Of a stretch of 64,000 nucleotides of DNA, positions 51,624 to 60,857 are shown piece by piece (position 1 is the first letter of the stretch; every line of letters begins with the position of its first letter). The DNA lies in contig CAJTRL010000015.1 of NCBI GenBank assembly GCA_910578715.1, forward strand, positions 1-64,000, given 5' to 3'. This DNA is from an uncultured Lachnospiraceae bacterium (lineage in GTDB: Bacteria; Bacillota; Clostridia; Lachnospirales; Lachnospiraceae). The notes beneath the pieces were generated by a model. It made no database searches and had not been told where the DNA came from. It saw only the letters and a program-made list of their open reading frames with translations. The position numbers were made by a program, and so were the translations under genes.

Positions 51624-53083
51624 GGGGGAAGCAGCAGAAACAGAGTAAGAGTAATCAGAGGAAACGGTATCGTCTGCAAAGACAGAATAAGCAGAGTAAT
51701 CCGTTTGGAAAGAACGGTCTGGGGCGTTTTTTGGGCGTCTTTTCGGGACTTCTGCTTATGGCGGCGCTGTTTTGCGGGGCATTCGGGGAAGTAACGGCCG
51801 CCTGGACGGAGACAGAGGTTATCCGGGGAGAGACAGAAGAAACGAAGCGGAGGGAAGCAACGGAGATAATAGAAAGAACGGGAGCGGCGGGAACCGAAAC
51901 GCAAGGCACAGAAACGAAGGACTTTGCACAAGAAGCAGAGAAAAAAGAAACGCCGCAGTTACAGCTCTACGCTCAGGCGGCCGTTCTGCTGGATGCCGAT
52001 TCCGGCCGCGTCCTGTACGGAAAGAATGAAGACGAAGTGCTTCCGATGGCGAGCACGACCAAAATCATGACCTGTATTCTGGCGCTGGAATACGGAAATC
52101 CGGACGATATTGTGGAAGTTTCTTCTTATGCAGCAAGTATGCCGAAGGTTAAACTGTATATGCAGGAGGGAGAAAAATATCGGCTGGAAGATTTGCTGTA
52201 TTCTCTGATGTTAGAATCCCATAACGATTCTGCGGTGGCGATAGCGGAAACAGTCGGCGGGAGCGTGGAAGAGTTTGCTGCGATGATGAATCAGAAGGCG
52301 AAGGATATCGGCTGTTATGATACATATTTTATTACACCGAACGGTCTGGACGCGGTGGTAACAAGTACCGGACAGATTCATTCCACAACGGCGAAAGACC
52401 TGGCGAAAATCATGGCGTACTGCATCATGGACTCCCCGGCAAGGGAGCAGTTTCTGGAAATTACCCAGACAGGAGAATACAGTTTTTGTGACGAAAGCGG
52501 AAAAAGGAACTTTCACTGCAGTAATCACAACAGCTTTTTAAACATGATGGACGAGGCGGTTTCCGGGAAAACAGGGTTCACGAATCAGGCCGGTTATTGT
52601 TATGTGGGGGCGCTGGAAAGCGAGGGAAGGACTTTTACCGTAGCCCTGCTTGCCTGCGGCTGGCCGAATCATAAGACCTACAAATGGAGTGATATGAGGA
52701 CGCTGGCGGATTACGGAATGGAGCGCTATGCGTATCAGGATATTTACGAGGAAAAAGAGTTTCAGCCGATACCGGTTACAAACGGCATCGCGGGAGCAGA
52801 CGCGACGCCTTATGAGAATGCGTTTGTGGAGGTGGAATTGGCGTGCCCTCAGGGAGAAAGCCTCTCTTATCTGCTTAGCGACGAAGACATTATAGAAGTG
52901 AAAACAGAACTGGAAGAACAGCTGGAAGCGCCTGTGCATGCGGGAGACGAGGCCGGGAGAGTATCTTATTATCTGAACGGCGGGCTGATTCGGGAATATA
53001 CGGTTGTCACAACACAGGAGATAGAAGCGGTAAATTATCTCTGGATTCTGCGGTATGTAGCGGAGCTTTTTCTTCTAAATTAA
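51611..53083 (+). CDS. D-alanyl-D-alanine carboxypeptidase, second copy
   Basis: The 490-residue protein has a long Gln/Lys/Arg-rich cytoplasmic start (about residues 1-42), a hydrophobic helix near 45-60 (signal or anchor), a charged Glu/Thr spacer, then the peptidase domain: SxxK as STTK, SxN as SHN, and KTG as GKTGF. It probably trims peptidoglycan like the 47795 copy but has a diverged C-terminus and lacks the PBP5 tail pattern. The start is uncertain: ATG 51611 lies inside the terminator hairpin, and no better ATG exists before residue 50. Confidence 0.85.
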   Translation: MCVFWGKQQKQSKSNQRKRYRLQRQNKQSNPFGKNGLGRFLGVFSGLLLMAALFCGAFGEVTAAWTETEVIRGETEETKRREATEIIERTGAAGTETQGTETKDFAQEAEKKETPQLQLYAQAAVLLDADSGRVLYGKNEDEVLPMASTTKIMTCILALEYGNPDDIVEVSSYAASMPKVKLYMQEGEKYRLEDLLYSLMLESHNDSAVAIAETVGGSVEEFAAMMNQKAKDIGCYDTYFITPNGLDAVVTSTGQIHSTTAKDLAKIMAYCIMDSPAREQFLEITQTGEYSFCDESGKRNFHCSNHNSFLNMMDEAVSGKTGFTNQAGYCYVGALESEGRTFTVALLACGWPNHKTYKWSDMRTLADYGMERYAYQDIYEEKEFQPIPVTNGIAGADATPYENAFVEVELACPQGESLSYLLSDEDIIEVKTELEEQLEAPVHAGDEAGRVSYYLNGGLIREYTVVTTQEIEAVNYLWILRYVAELFLLN

Positions 53084-53257
53084 TAAGCGGATTAAATTCC
53101 TGTATATTTTTGAATTTTTATCTGGTCGTTTGGAATAATTTATGCTACACTAGGTAGTGTGCGTTGTTGCGCGCCTTGCGGGCGGCCTTTTGTGTCTGCA
53201 GGATAAAACGTTTTAATTATTTTTAACAAGATAAATGTAAATGGAGGGCTGAAGAAC

Positions 53258-54685
53258 ATGAGTACTACTTCTCAAGCGAGTCAAAGAATCAACGCTTTGC
53301 TCGATGAAAACAGTTTCGTTGAAATTGGTGCGCTTGTTACGGCAAGAGCGACGGATTTTAACCTGAAACAGACAGAAACTCCGTCGGACGGTGTGATTAC
53401 CGGCTATGGAGTGATTGACGGCAATCTTGTGTATGTGTACAGTCAGGACGCTTCCGTTCTGAACGGAACAGTCGGCGAGATGCACGCTAAGAAAATCGCA
53501 AACCTCTATGACCTGGCAATGAAAATGGGCGCGCCTGTGATTGGCCTGCTCGATTCCGCGGGTCTGAGATTACAGGAAGCGACGGACGCTTTGAACGGTT
53601 TCGGTGAAATCTACCTGAAACAGTCACTGGCTTCCGGCGTGATTCCGCAGATTACGGCAGTATTCGGAAGCTGCGGCGGCGGACTTGCTGTGATTCCCGG
53701 ACTGACAGACTTTACTTTTATGGAAGCGGACAAGGCAAAACTTTTCGTAAACTCTCCGAATGCACTGGATGGCAATACCGTTGCCAAATGCGATACGAGC
53801 GCGGCGGCATTCCAGAGTGAGGAAGCCGGAACCGTAGACGTTGTGGCTGACGAGGCTTCCATTCTTGCGCAAATCAGACAGCTTGTATCCATGCTGCCTG
53901 CAAATAACGAAGACTGCGCATGGGAAGACTGTACGGATGACTTAAACAGAGGATGTCCGGAAATTGTAAACTGTGTTGGAGATACTTCACTTGCATTGTC
54001 CCAGATTGCGGATAATCATCTGTTTGTGGAAGTAAAACAAAACTATGCGAAAGATATGGTTGCCGGCTTCATGAAACTGAATGGAGCGACGGTAGGCGCG
54101 GTTGCAAACCGCACGGAAGTATACAATGAGGAAGGCGAAGTTTCCGAGAAATTTGATGCGGCTCTGTCCGTAAGAGGCGCGGAAAAAGCAGCTGAATTTA
54201 TCAATTTCTGTGATGCTTTTGATATTCCTGTTCTTTCCCTCACGAACGTGAAGGGCTTTGCTGCTACCAAATGTGCTGAGAAGAAAATGGCAAAAGCTGT
54301 TGCGCGCCTTACATACGCGTTTGCAAATGCTACCGTGCCGAAGGTAAACGTCGTAATCGGCAAGGCATATGGAAGCGCTTATGTGGCAATGAACTCTAAA
54401 GCGATTGGCGCAGATATCACTCTGGCATGGCCGGATGCGGAAATCGGTATGATGGATGCAAATCTTGCGGCAAAAATTATTTGTGACGGACAAGGTTCCG
54501 ACGCCATCGACGCCTGTGCGAAAGAATACGCGGCATTACAGAACAATGTGACGAGCGCGGCGAAGAGAGGATATGTGGACCAGATTGTAGAGCCGGCCGA
54601 TACGAGAAAGTATGTCATCGGCGCTTTTGAAATGCTGGCTGCAAAGAGCGAGGGCCGTCCGGAGAAAAAACACGGTACAGTTTAG
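53258..54685 (+). CDS. mmdA: Acyl-CoA carboxyltransferase (12S/MmdA type)
   Basis: The 475-residue protein has the crotonase-type carboxyltransferase fold, N- and C-halves fused as in methylmalonyl-CoA decarboxylase alpha and transcarboxylase 12S. Oxyanion-hole glycines are seen in the SCGGGLAVIPG loop (about residues 130-140) and in KAYGSAYVAMNSK (about residue 370). It would transfer CO2 between an acyl-CoA (methylmalonyl-CoA or malonyl-CoA) and biotin on the small carrier. It is the first gene of the five-gene operon. GGAGG precedes ATG 53258. The upstream region has a weak promoter near 53130-53150. Confidence 0.9.
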   Translation: MSTTSQASQRINALLDENSFVEIGALVTARATDFNLKQTETPSDGVITGYGVIDGNLVYVYSQDASVLNGTVGEMHAKKIANLYDLAMKMGAPVIGLLDSAGLRLQEATDALNGFGEIYLKQSLASGVIPQITAVFGSCGGGLAVIPGLTDFTFMEADKAKLFVNSPNALDGNTVAKCDTSAAAFQSEEAGTVDVVADEASILAQIRQLVSMLPANNEDCAWEDCTDDLNRGCPEIVNCVGDTSLALSQIADNHLFVEVKQNYAKDMVAGFMKLNGATVGAVANRTEVYNEEGEVSEKFDAALSVRGAEKAAEFINFCDAFDIPVLSLTNVKGFAATKCAEKKMAKAVARLTYAFANATVPKVNVVIGKAYGSAYVAMNSKAIGADITLAWPDAEIGMMDANLAAKIICDGQGSDAIDACAKEYAALQNNVTSAAKRGYVDQIVEPADTRKYVIGAFEMLAAKSEGRPEKKHGTV

Positions 54686-54702
54686 AAAGGATGATACTTA
54701 AT

Positions 54703-55446
54703 ATGAAAAAACTATTAGCAATATTAGGTATGATTACCTGTATGATTGGCCTGACCGCATGCGGTTCCGCAGAAGAATCCGTGCCGCTTGGCGCGAAAGA
54801 ACAGCAGATGGTTGATTTCTATGCGCAGAGAGTTGACGCAATCTATAATATCTGCGCTGCCGATGCGATAGAAGAAAATGCGGAAACTGAGGCCGTCCTG
54901 AACGGACTGCTGAATTTTCAGAGCGCGATGGAAGATATAGGTAGTTACCTGGGCACAGATGGCGGTGAATTCGAATATGTGGAAGACAGCAGCGACTATA
55001 TTGTCAGAATTAACGTAAAAGGTTCTGACCACAATGCTGTTGTGGAAATCTCCGTTGCAGTAGAAACGGATTTTGCAGGCAGGGAAGTAAGCGCTCAGTA
55101 TGCGAACATTACAACCAATGTGGAGTATTCATTCGGAGAAATCATGGAGAAGGCGGCTCTGAATACGCTGCTCGGCATGGGAACCGTATTCATTGTCCTG
55201 ATTCTGATTAGTCTGATTATTTCGCTGTTCGCTCTGATTCCGAAGCTGACGGCTAAGAAGAAAGCATCTGGGAAGGCACAGGAAGCAAAAACGGATAATG
55301 TCGTTGCCCAGATTATTGAAAAAGAAGAACTGAGCGACGATTTGGAACTGGTTGCCGTTATTTCGGCGGCAATTGCTGCTTATGAAGGCTCCGGCTCCAC
55401 GGATGGATTTGTCGTAAGAAGCATAAGAAAAGCATATAAAAAATAA
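54703..55446 (+). CDS. OadG-like decarboxylase gamma subunit, lipoprotein form
   Basis: The start ATG 54703 follows AAAGGATGATACTTAAT. The 247-residue protein has a lipobox (LTACGS, near residue 20), an extracytoplasmic acidic region (about 22-145), one transmembrane helix (about 155-180, MGTVFIVLILISLIISLFAL), and an OadG-type cytoplasmic tail ending in DGFVVRSIRKAYKK. OadG anchors the carboxyltransferase at the beta pump. The added lipoprotein domain is not usual in classical OadG, which is near 80 residues. Confidence 0.8.
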   Translation: MKKLLAILGMITCMIGLTACGSAEESVPLGAKEQQMVDFYAQRVDAIYNICAADAIEENAETEAVLNGLLNFQSAMEDIGSYLGTDGGEFEYVEDSSDYIVRINVKGSDHNAVVEISVAVETDFAGREVSAQYANITTNVEYSFGEIMEKAALNTLLGMGTVFIVLILISLIISLFALIPKLTAKKKASGKAQEAKTDNVVAQIIEKEELSDDLELVAVISAAIAAYEGSGSTDGFVVRSIRKAYKK

Positions 55447-55509
55447 GCAATGTCTGTTAAAGCAGGCAGCAAATGCCACAGGATGAGAAAGAAAGGAAGG
55501 TTTTAAAAA

Positions 55510-55884
55510 ATGAAAAATTATACAATTACCGTAAATGGCAGCGTATATGATGTAGTGGTAGAAGAAGGCGCGGCAGGCGGCGCGGCTCCCGCAGCAGCTC
55601 CGGCGGCTCCCAGAGCAGTACCGAAGGCAGCTCCCAAAGCGGCGGCTCCCGCAGCGGGCGGCGCGGCTGGCAGCGTAAAGATTGAAGCGGGTGCGGCCGG
55701 CAAAGTATTCAAGGTAGAGGCAAGCGTAGGACAGGCTGTGAAAAAAGGCGATGCTGTTGTAATTCTGGAAGCGATGAAGATGGAAATTCCTGTCGTTGCG
55801 CCACAGGACGGCACAGTAGCAAGTATTAACGTATCTGTTGGTGACCCGGTTGAGGCGGGCGCATTACTCGCTACGCTGAACTAG
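55510..55884 (+). CDS. Biotin carboxyl carrier protein
   Basis: The 124-residue carrier has the biotinyl lysine in EAMKMEIP (K90). An Ala/Pro/Gly-rich flexible linker (about residues 22-54) lets the domain swing between carboxyltransferase and the Na+ pump. It corresponds to transcarboxylase 1.3S. GGAAGG precedes the ATG. It lies between the gamma and beta subunit genes. Confidence 0.95.
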   Translation: MKNYTITVNGSVYDVVVEEGAAGGAAPAAAPAAPRAVPKAAPKAAAPAAGGAAGSVKIEAGAAGKVFKVEASVGQAVKKGDAVVILEAMKMEIPVVAPQDGTVASINVSVGDPVEAGALLATLN

Positions 55885-55917
55885 TCGCTTTGATAAATTA
55901 CTTCAGGAGGTAAAAAC

Positions 55918-57066
55918 ATGGCTTATATAGCAAATACGCTGGACAATCTGCTTCATCAGACAGCTTTCGCCAATCTGACATGGGGAAATTATCTGATGAT
56001 TCTGGTAGCTCTGGTGTTTCTATTTCTGGCTATCCGCTTTGAATTTGAACCGCTTCTTCTGGTTCCGATAGCGTTCGGTATGCTGCTTGTGAATATCTAC
56101 CCGGATATTATGGCTGAATACGGCGAAGGCGGTATGGGCGGCGGCTTATTGTATTATTTCTATAAACTGGATGAATGGGCAATTCTTCCTTCCCTGATTT
56201 TTATGGGCGTCGGCGCGATGACGGATTTCGGTCCCCTGATTGCCAACCCCAAGAGTTTCCTGCTCGGCGCGGCGGCACAGTTTGGTATTTTTGCGGCGTA
56301 CTTCGGAGCGATTGCGATGGGCTTTAATGATAAAGCAGCGGCTGCAATTTCCATTATCGGCGGCGCGGACGGCCCGACTTCCATTTTCCTTGCAGGCAAA
56401 CTGCAGCAGACAACGCTGCTCGGCCCGATTGCGGTGGCGGCATATTCCTATATGTCCCTCGTGCCGATTATCCAGCCGCCGATTATGAAACTTCTGACAA
56501 CGAAGAAGGAAAGACAGATTAAAATGGCGCAGCTGCGTCCCGTTACCAAATTAGAGAAAATTTTGTTCCCTATCGTGGTTACGGTTGTTGTATCTCTGAT
56601 TCTTCCGACAACGGCGCCCCTTATCGGTATGCTGATGCTCGGTAACCTGTTCAGAGAATCCGGCGTGGTAAGACAGCTGACAGATACGGCTTCCAATGCG
56701 CTGATGTACATCGTTGTTATTATTCTCGGTACATCCGTAGGCGCGACGACGAGCGCGGAAGCGTTCTTAAATCTCGATACATTGAAAATCGTATTGCTCG
56801 GACTGATTGCGTTCGCATTCGGTACGGCGGCGGGCGTGCTGTTCGGAAAGCTGATGTGCGTACTGACAAAAGGCGCAGTCAATCCGCTGATTGGTTCTGC
56901 CGGTGTATCTGCGGTTCCGATGGCGGCCAGAGTTTCCCAGAAAGTCGGCGCGGAAGAAGACCCTACCAATTTCCTGTTAATGCACGCTATGGGACCTAAC
57001 GTAGCGGGTGTTATTGGTACGGCGGTAGCTGCCGGAACTTTCATGGCGGTATTCGGCGTATTCTAA
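55918..57066 (+). CDS. oadB: Na+-translocating decarboxylase beta subunit
   Basis: The 382-residue membrane protein has about ten helices and belongs to the OadB/GcdB/MmdB family. It decarboxylates carboxybiotin and exports Na+. The GGADGPTSIFLAG loop (near residue 147) is the conserved Na+-site segment containing the catalytic Asp, and GSAGVSAVPMAARVSQK (about residue 328) is the second one. AGGAGG precedes ATG 55918. It works with the carrier and the two carboxyltransferases of this operon. Confidence 0.95.
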   Translation: MAYIANTLDNLLHQTAFANLTWGNYLMILVALVFLFLAIRFEFEPLLLVPIAFGMLLVNIYPDIMAEYGEGGMGGGLLYYFYKLDEWAILPSLIFMGVGAMTDFGPLIANPKSFLLGAAAQFGIFAAYFGAIAMGFNDKAAAAISIIGGADGPTSIFLAGKLQQTTLLGPIAVAAYSYMSLVPIIQPPIMKLLTTKKERQIKMAQLRPVTKLEKILFPIVVTVVVSLILPTTAPLIGMLMLGNLFRESGVVRQLTDTASNALMYIVVIILGTSVGATTSAEAFLNLDTLKIVLLGLIAFAFGTAAGVLFGKLMCVLTKGAVNPLIGSAGVSAVPMAARVSQKVGAEEDPTNFLLMHAMGPNVAGVIGTAVAAGTFMAVFGVF

Positions 57067-57153
57067 GGAAAGAAAAAATTCTCCGAAAGAATGGCAGAGC
57101 CATTCTTCCCGTAAAAAATTTAAATGGATATATGATAGAAGGAGGAAATAGAA

Positions 57154-58581
57154 ATGGCAGAACAGGCTAAAAAACCGATTGGAATCATGGAAACCATTCT
57201 GCGTGATGCGCATCAGTCTCTGATTGCGACGAGAATGCCTACCGAGATGATGCTTCCAATCGTAGAAAAAATGGATAAAGTTGGTTACCATGCGGTAGAA
57301 TGCTGGGGCGGAGCAACTTTTGACGCATCCCTTCGTTTTCTGAAAGAAGACCCGTGGGACAGACTCAGAAAGTTAAGAGACGGATTCAAAAACACCAAAT
57401 TACAGATGTTATTCAGAGGCCAGAACATTCTCGGTTACAGACCTTATGCGGATGACGTTGTGGATAGTTTTGTGGAGAAATCCATTGCAAACGGTATTGA
57501 TATCATTCGTATTTTCGACTGTCTGAATGATTTGCGGAACTTACAGGAAGCGGTTAATGCGACCAACAAAGTAAAAGCAAGAGAAGGCAGGGGCCATGCA
57601 CAGGTAGCGCTTTCCTATACGCTTGGCGATGCCTATACGATGGAATACTGGATGGATATGGCGAAGAAGATTGAGGAGATGGGCGCGGATTCCATCTGTA
57701 TCAAGGATATGGCGGGACTGCTCGTTCCTTATAAGGCATCCGAAATGATTTCCGCTATGAAGTCCGCGACGAAACTGCCGATTCAGCTTCATACGCATTA
57801 TACATCCGGTGTGGCGGGCATGACTTACTTAAAAGCGGTAGAAGCGGGCGTCGATGTTATTGACTGCGCGATTTCTCCTTTTGCAATGGGGACTTCACAG
57901 CCGGCGACGGAAGTTATGGTCGAGACCTTCAAGGGTACTCCTTATGATACGGGTTATGACCAGAGTCTTCTTGCAGAAATTGCGGATTATTTCAGACCTT
58001 ACAGAGACGAGTGCCTTGCAAACGGTCTTCTGAATCCGAGGGTTATGGGCGTTGACATCAAGACCCTTCTGTATCAGGTTCCCGGCGGTATGCTTTCCAA
58101 CATGGTAAGCCAGCTGAAAGAGCAGAATGCGGAAGACAAGTACTATGACGTATTAAAAGAGATTCCTCAGGTAAGAAAAGATTTGGGCGAGCCGCCGCTC
58201 GTTACGCCTTCTTCCCAGATTGTCGGTACACAGGCTGTATTCAATGTATTGATGGGCGAAAGATATAAGATGGCGACCAAAGAAACGAAAGCGGTTCTGC
58301 GCGGTGAGTACGGCCAGACAGTTAAGCCGATGAACCAGGAAGTCATTGACAAGGTGATTCCGGGTGAGAAGAGAATTACCTGTCGTCCGGCCGATTTGAT
58401 TGAGAACGAAATGGATAAGCTGGAAGCGGAAATGAAAGAATGGAAACAACAGGATGAGGACGTACTTTCCTACGCGTTGTTCCCGCAGGTAGCTACCGAT
58501 TTCTTCAAATATCGTCAGGCACAGCAGGAAAAGGTTGATATGACCCAGGCTGATACGAAAAACGGAGCATATCCGGTATAG
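57154..58581 (+). CDS. oadA: Pyruvate/oxaloacetate carboxyltransferase (5S/OadA N-domain)
   Basis: The 475-residue protein has the HMGL-type TIM barrel: ETILRDAHQSLIATRM (Asp18 metal ligand), the carboxylated Lys in CIKDMAGLL (near residue 181) and metal His in LHTHYTSG (near 210). The conserved C-terminal carboxylase region follows to residue 450. The fused biotin domain of classical OadA is absent; the carrier is encoded separately. It probably interconverts pyruvate and oxaloacetate via carboxybiotin, as transcarboxylase 5S does. GGAGG precedes the ATG. A terminator follows. Confidence 0.92.
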   Translation: MAEQAKKPIGIMETILRDAHQSLIATRMPTEMMLPIVEKMDKVGYHAVECWGGATFDASLRFLKEDPWDRLRKLRDGFKNTKLQMLFRGQNILGYRPYADDVVDSFVEKSIANGIDIIRIFDCLNDLRNLQEAVNATNKVKAREGRGHAQVALSYTLGDAYTMEYWMDMAKKIEEMGADSICIKDMAGLLVPYKASEMISAMKSATKLPIQLHTHYTSGVAGMTYLKAVEAGVDVIDCAISPFAMGTSQPATEVMVETFKGTPYDTGYDQSLLAEIADYFRPYRDECLANGLLNPRVMGVDIKTLLYQVPGGMLSNMVSQLKEQNAEDKYYDVLKEIPQVRKDLGEPPLVTPSSQIVGTQAVFNVLMGERYKMATKETKAVLRGEYGQTVKPMNQEVIDKVIPGEKRITCRPADLIENEMDKLEAEMKEWKQQDEDVLSYALFPQVATDFFKYRQAQQEKVDMTQADTKNGAYPV

Positions 58582-58600
58582 CATTTATTAAATTACCAAT

Positions 58601-58634
58601 AAAAGCGTCTCTGTCGAAAAACAGAGACGCTTTT
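58601..58634 (+). terminator. Intrinsic terminator after the decarboxylase operon
   Basis: AAAAGCGTCTCTGT (58601-58614) pairs perfectly with ACAGAGACGCTTTT (58621-58634), 14 bp with a 6-nt loop. It could act on both strands. Confidence 0.9.
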
Positions 58635-58664
58635 GTATTAGAATAAAACAATATTGACGAACTA

Positions 58665-58693
58665 TTGACTAATATAGTTGCATACAGTATAAT
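58665..58693 (+). promoter_or_regulatory. Promoter of the chemotaxis receptor gene
   Basis: TTGACT (58665-58670) and TATAAT (58688-58693) are 17 nt apart. The leader of about 200 nt (58700-58897) shows no c-di-GMP or other riboswitch motif that I recognise. Confidence 0.75.
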
Positions 58694-58897
58694 ATAATAC
58701 AATCAGATAAAAGTGGCAGAAGATTGCCGGACATTTCAATTTATATAACATAATCATTCTTATATAGAGTATTTTATGAGTTTTCCCGCTCCATTGTATA
58801 CGCCCATAGAATATATAATGCAGAGACAATTTTTTGTTCTGGTCTGAACATTTTACTATTAACAAGGATTTTATGGGATTGATGCAGGAGGAGAGAG

Positions 58898-60610
58898 ATG
58901 GGAAGTAGCTTAAATAAGTATCGTATTAGGGAGCGTCTGGTGCGTGGGTTTATTACCGCAGCCGGGATTCCGGCCGCAGCGGCGGTTGTAGCGCTTATCA
59001 CGGTCATCGTGGTGGCGAATATTTATGCCGGCGCACTGACTGATTATGGTTTTGCACAGGGGGATGTGGGCAAAACCATGACATATTTTGCGGAAACAAG
59101 GTCGGCGCTGCGGGGTGTTATCGGTTATGATGAACAGGACGCTATCGACAGCATGATGGCTGACCATGACAGAAATGTTGAGTTATTTGAAAAGAGTTTT
59201 GCGGACCTGGAAACATATATGGTATCCGCAGAAAACAAAGAGATTTACGGAAAGATTGAAACAGAACTGGTTGATTACTGGAAGCTGGAAAGAGAGATTC
59301 TGAATCTGGGCGCGACAACGGACCGGTCCATTACGGTTCAGGCCCAGGAGAGGGCAATGACGGAACTGATGCCTTTATTCAACGAGATTTATGACCAGCT
59401 GACAGATATCATGGATGTCAAGGTAGAACGCGGAAATACAGTTTCCGGAATTATGACGCTCGTCTGCTTCGGTCTTGTTATTGCGATAGCCGTTATTATT
59501 ATATTGGCAATGGTATTTTCGACACGGCTCGGAAAGAAGATTGCGGAAGGCATTTCGAAGCCGATGGCGAAACTGGGCGACCGGCTGGAAGAATTTTCCA
59601 AGGGCGATTTGTTCAGTCCTTTCCCGGAAGCGGAGACAAAAGACGAAGTGGCGGAAATGATTCAGGCGGCAAACGATATGGCAGAGGCGCTTGAGTTCAT
59701 TATCTCCGATATGGAATATACGTTGGGTGAAATGGCGGATTCGAATTTCACCGTAAGGTCGAAAGACAGTTCCAGATACATAGGCGATTTCCAGCAGTTA
59801 TTTGAGGCTTCCAGAAAGCTGAGAAACAATATGATTGAAACGCTGCGTTTTATCGAGGAGTCTTCTATCCAGGTTACGGCGGGTGCAGGAAATCTTGCAG
59901 AGACTTCCCAGAGCCTTGCAGAAGGTGCAACGGAACAGGCAAGTGCAGTAGAGGAACTTCAGGCAACAATCATGACGATTACCGAAGCGTCGAAAACTGC
60001 GGCGACGAATGCCGAAGAAGCCTATGAACAGTCACAGGAATACGCCGATTTGGCGGATAACAGCAGTACGGATATTAAGGCAATGGTAGAGGCAATGGAG
60101 CGCATTAACGATGCCTCTAAGAAAATTGGGAATATTATTTCAGAAATTGAAAGCATCGCTTCCCAGACGAATCTGCTTTCCCTGAACGCTTCGATTGAGG
60201 CTGCAAGAGCGGGTGAAGCGGGACGCGGATTTGCCGTTGTAGCGGACCAGATTAGACAGCTTGCGGAACAGAGCAGTAAATCTGCAGTAGATACCAGGAC
60301 GCTGATAGAGGGAGCTATGCTGGAGGTTGAGAATGGAAATAAAGTAGCGGAACGCGCCGTAGCTTCCATCGAAGTGGTAGTGGATGGAATCAGAAAGGTC
60401 GCATCGGCTTCCAAAGACTTAAGTACCGTTTCCGCAAGTCAGGCGGAGACGATGAAAGAGGCAGAAGAAGGAGTTAATCAGATTTCCGATGTTGTCCAGA
60501 CCAACGCGGCCGTTGCGGAGGAGTCCTCTGCAACCAGTCAGGAGTTGTCTGCTCAGGCGGCTTCTCTGGATGCTCTGATTGCCAAATTTCAGTTGCCGGC
60601 CAATCGCTGA
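58898..60610 (+). CDS. Methyl-accepting chemotaxis protein
   Basis: The 570-residue receptor has two transmembrane helices (about residues 20-48 and 185-210) around an extracytoplasmic four-helix-type sensor, a HAMP domain (about 212-265), and a cytoplasmic coiled-coil signalling domain whose tip contains EIESIASQTNLLSLNASIEAARAGEAGRGFAVVA (about residues 415-450). No C-terminal pentapeptide for CheR docking is seen. The ligand is unknown. AGGAGGAGAG precedes ATG 58898. No other chemotaxis or flagellar gene is nearby. Confidence 0.95.
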   Translation: MGSSLNKYRIRERLVRGFITAAGIPAAAAVVALITVIVVANIYAGALTDYGFAQGDVGKTMTYFAETRSALRGVIGYDEQDAIDSMMADHDRNVELFEKSFADLETYMVSAENKEIYGKIETELVDYWKLEREILNLGATTDRSITVQAQERAMTELMPLFNEIYDQLTDIMDVKVERGNTVSGIMTLVCFGLVIAIAVIIILAMVFSTRLGKKIAEGISKPMAKLGDRLEEFSKGDLFSPFPEAETKDEVAEMIQAANDMAEALEFIISDMEYTLGEMADSNFTVRSKDSSRYIGDFQQLFEASRKLRNNMIETLRFIEESSIQVTAGAGNLAETSQSLAEGATEQASAVEELQATIMTITEASKTAATNAEEAYEQSQEYADLADNSSTDIKAMVEAMERINDASKKIGNIISEIESIASQTNLLSLNASIEAARAGEAGRGFAVVADQIRQLAEQSSKSAVDTRTLIEGAMLEVENGNKVAERAVASIEVVVDGIRKVASASKDLSTVSASQAETMKEAEEGVNQISDVVQTNAAVAEESSATSQELSAQAASLDALIAKFQLPANR

Positions 60611-60633
60611 GAAGAGATGAACAGATAAAGGAG

Positions 60634-60667
60634 AGCCTCCGAGTCAGAAATGATGCGGAGGCTTTTG
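60634..60667 (+). terminator. Intrinsic terminator after the chemotaxis receptor
   Basis: AGCCTCCG (60634-60641) pairs with CGGAGGCT (60656-60663), with further weak pairing inside and four Ts after it. Confidence 0.8.
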
Positions 60668-60772
60668 ACATAAATACAGGCTGAGGTGCTTTATCACAGA
60701 AAATTTTGGAAAGTTTCTAGTTCAAACAAGTTCTGATTCAGGAAATTTCTGAAAGAAATATACTTTACGCTA

Positions 60773-60830
60773 TTGACGTGGGTTACATAATGTGTAATAA
60801 TAAATGTTATGATAACGCACGTTATAATAA
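60773..60830 (+). promoter_or_regulatory. TetR promoter with overlapping palindromic operator
   Basis: TTGACG (60773-60778) and AATAAT (60796-60801) are 17 nt apart. Just downstream, TTATgATAACG-CA-CGTTATaATAA (60807-60830) is a near-perfect 24-bp palindrome with a perfect 14-bp centre (60812-60825). It overlaps a second TATAAT (60823-60828) and is a likely autoregulatory operator. Confidence 0.65.
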
Positions 60831-60857
60831 AATATACAAGGGGTGAGGAAGTGCGGT

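Noticed and set aside
58694..58897. c-di-GMP riboswitch in the chemotaxis receptor leader
   Set aside because: No GEMM core was seen in the 200-nt leader; it appears AT-rich without a clear structure.
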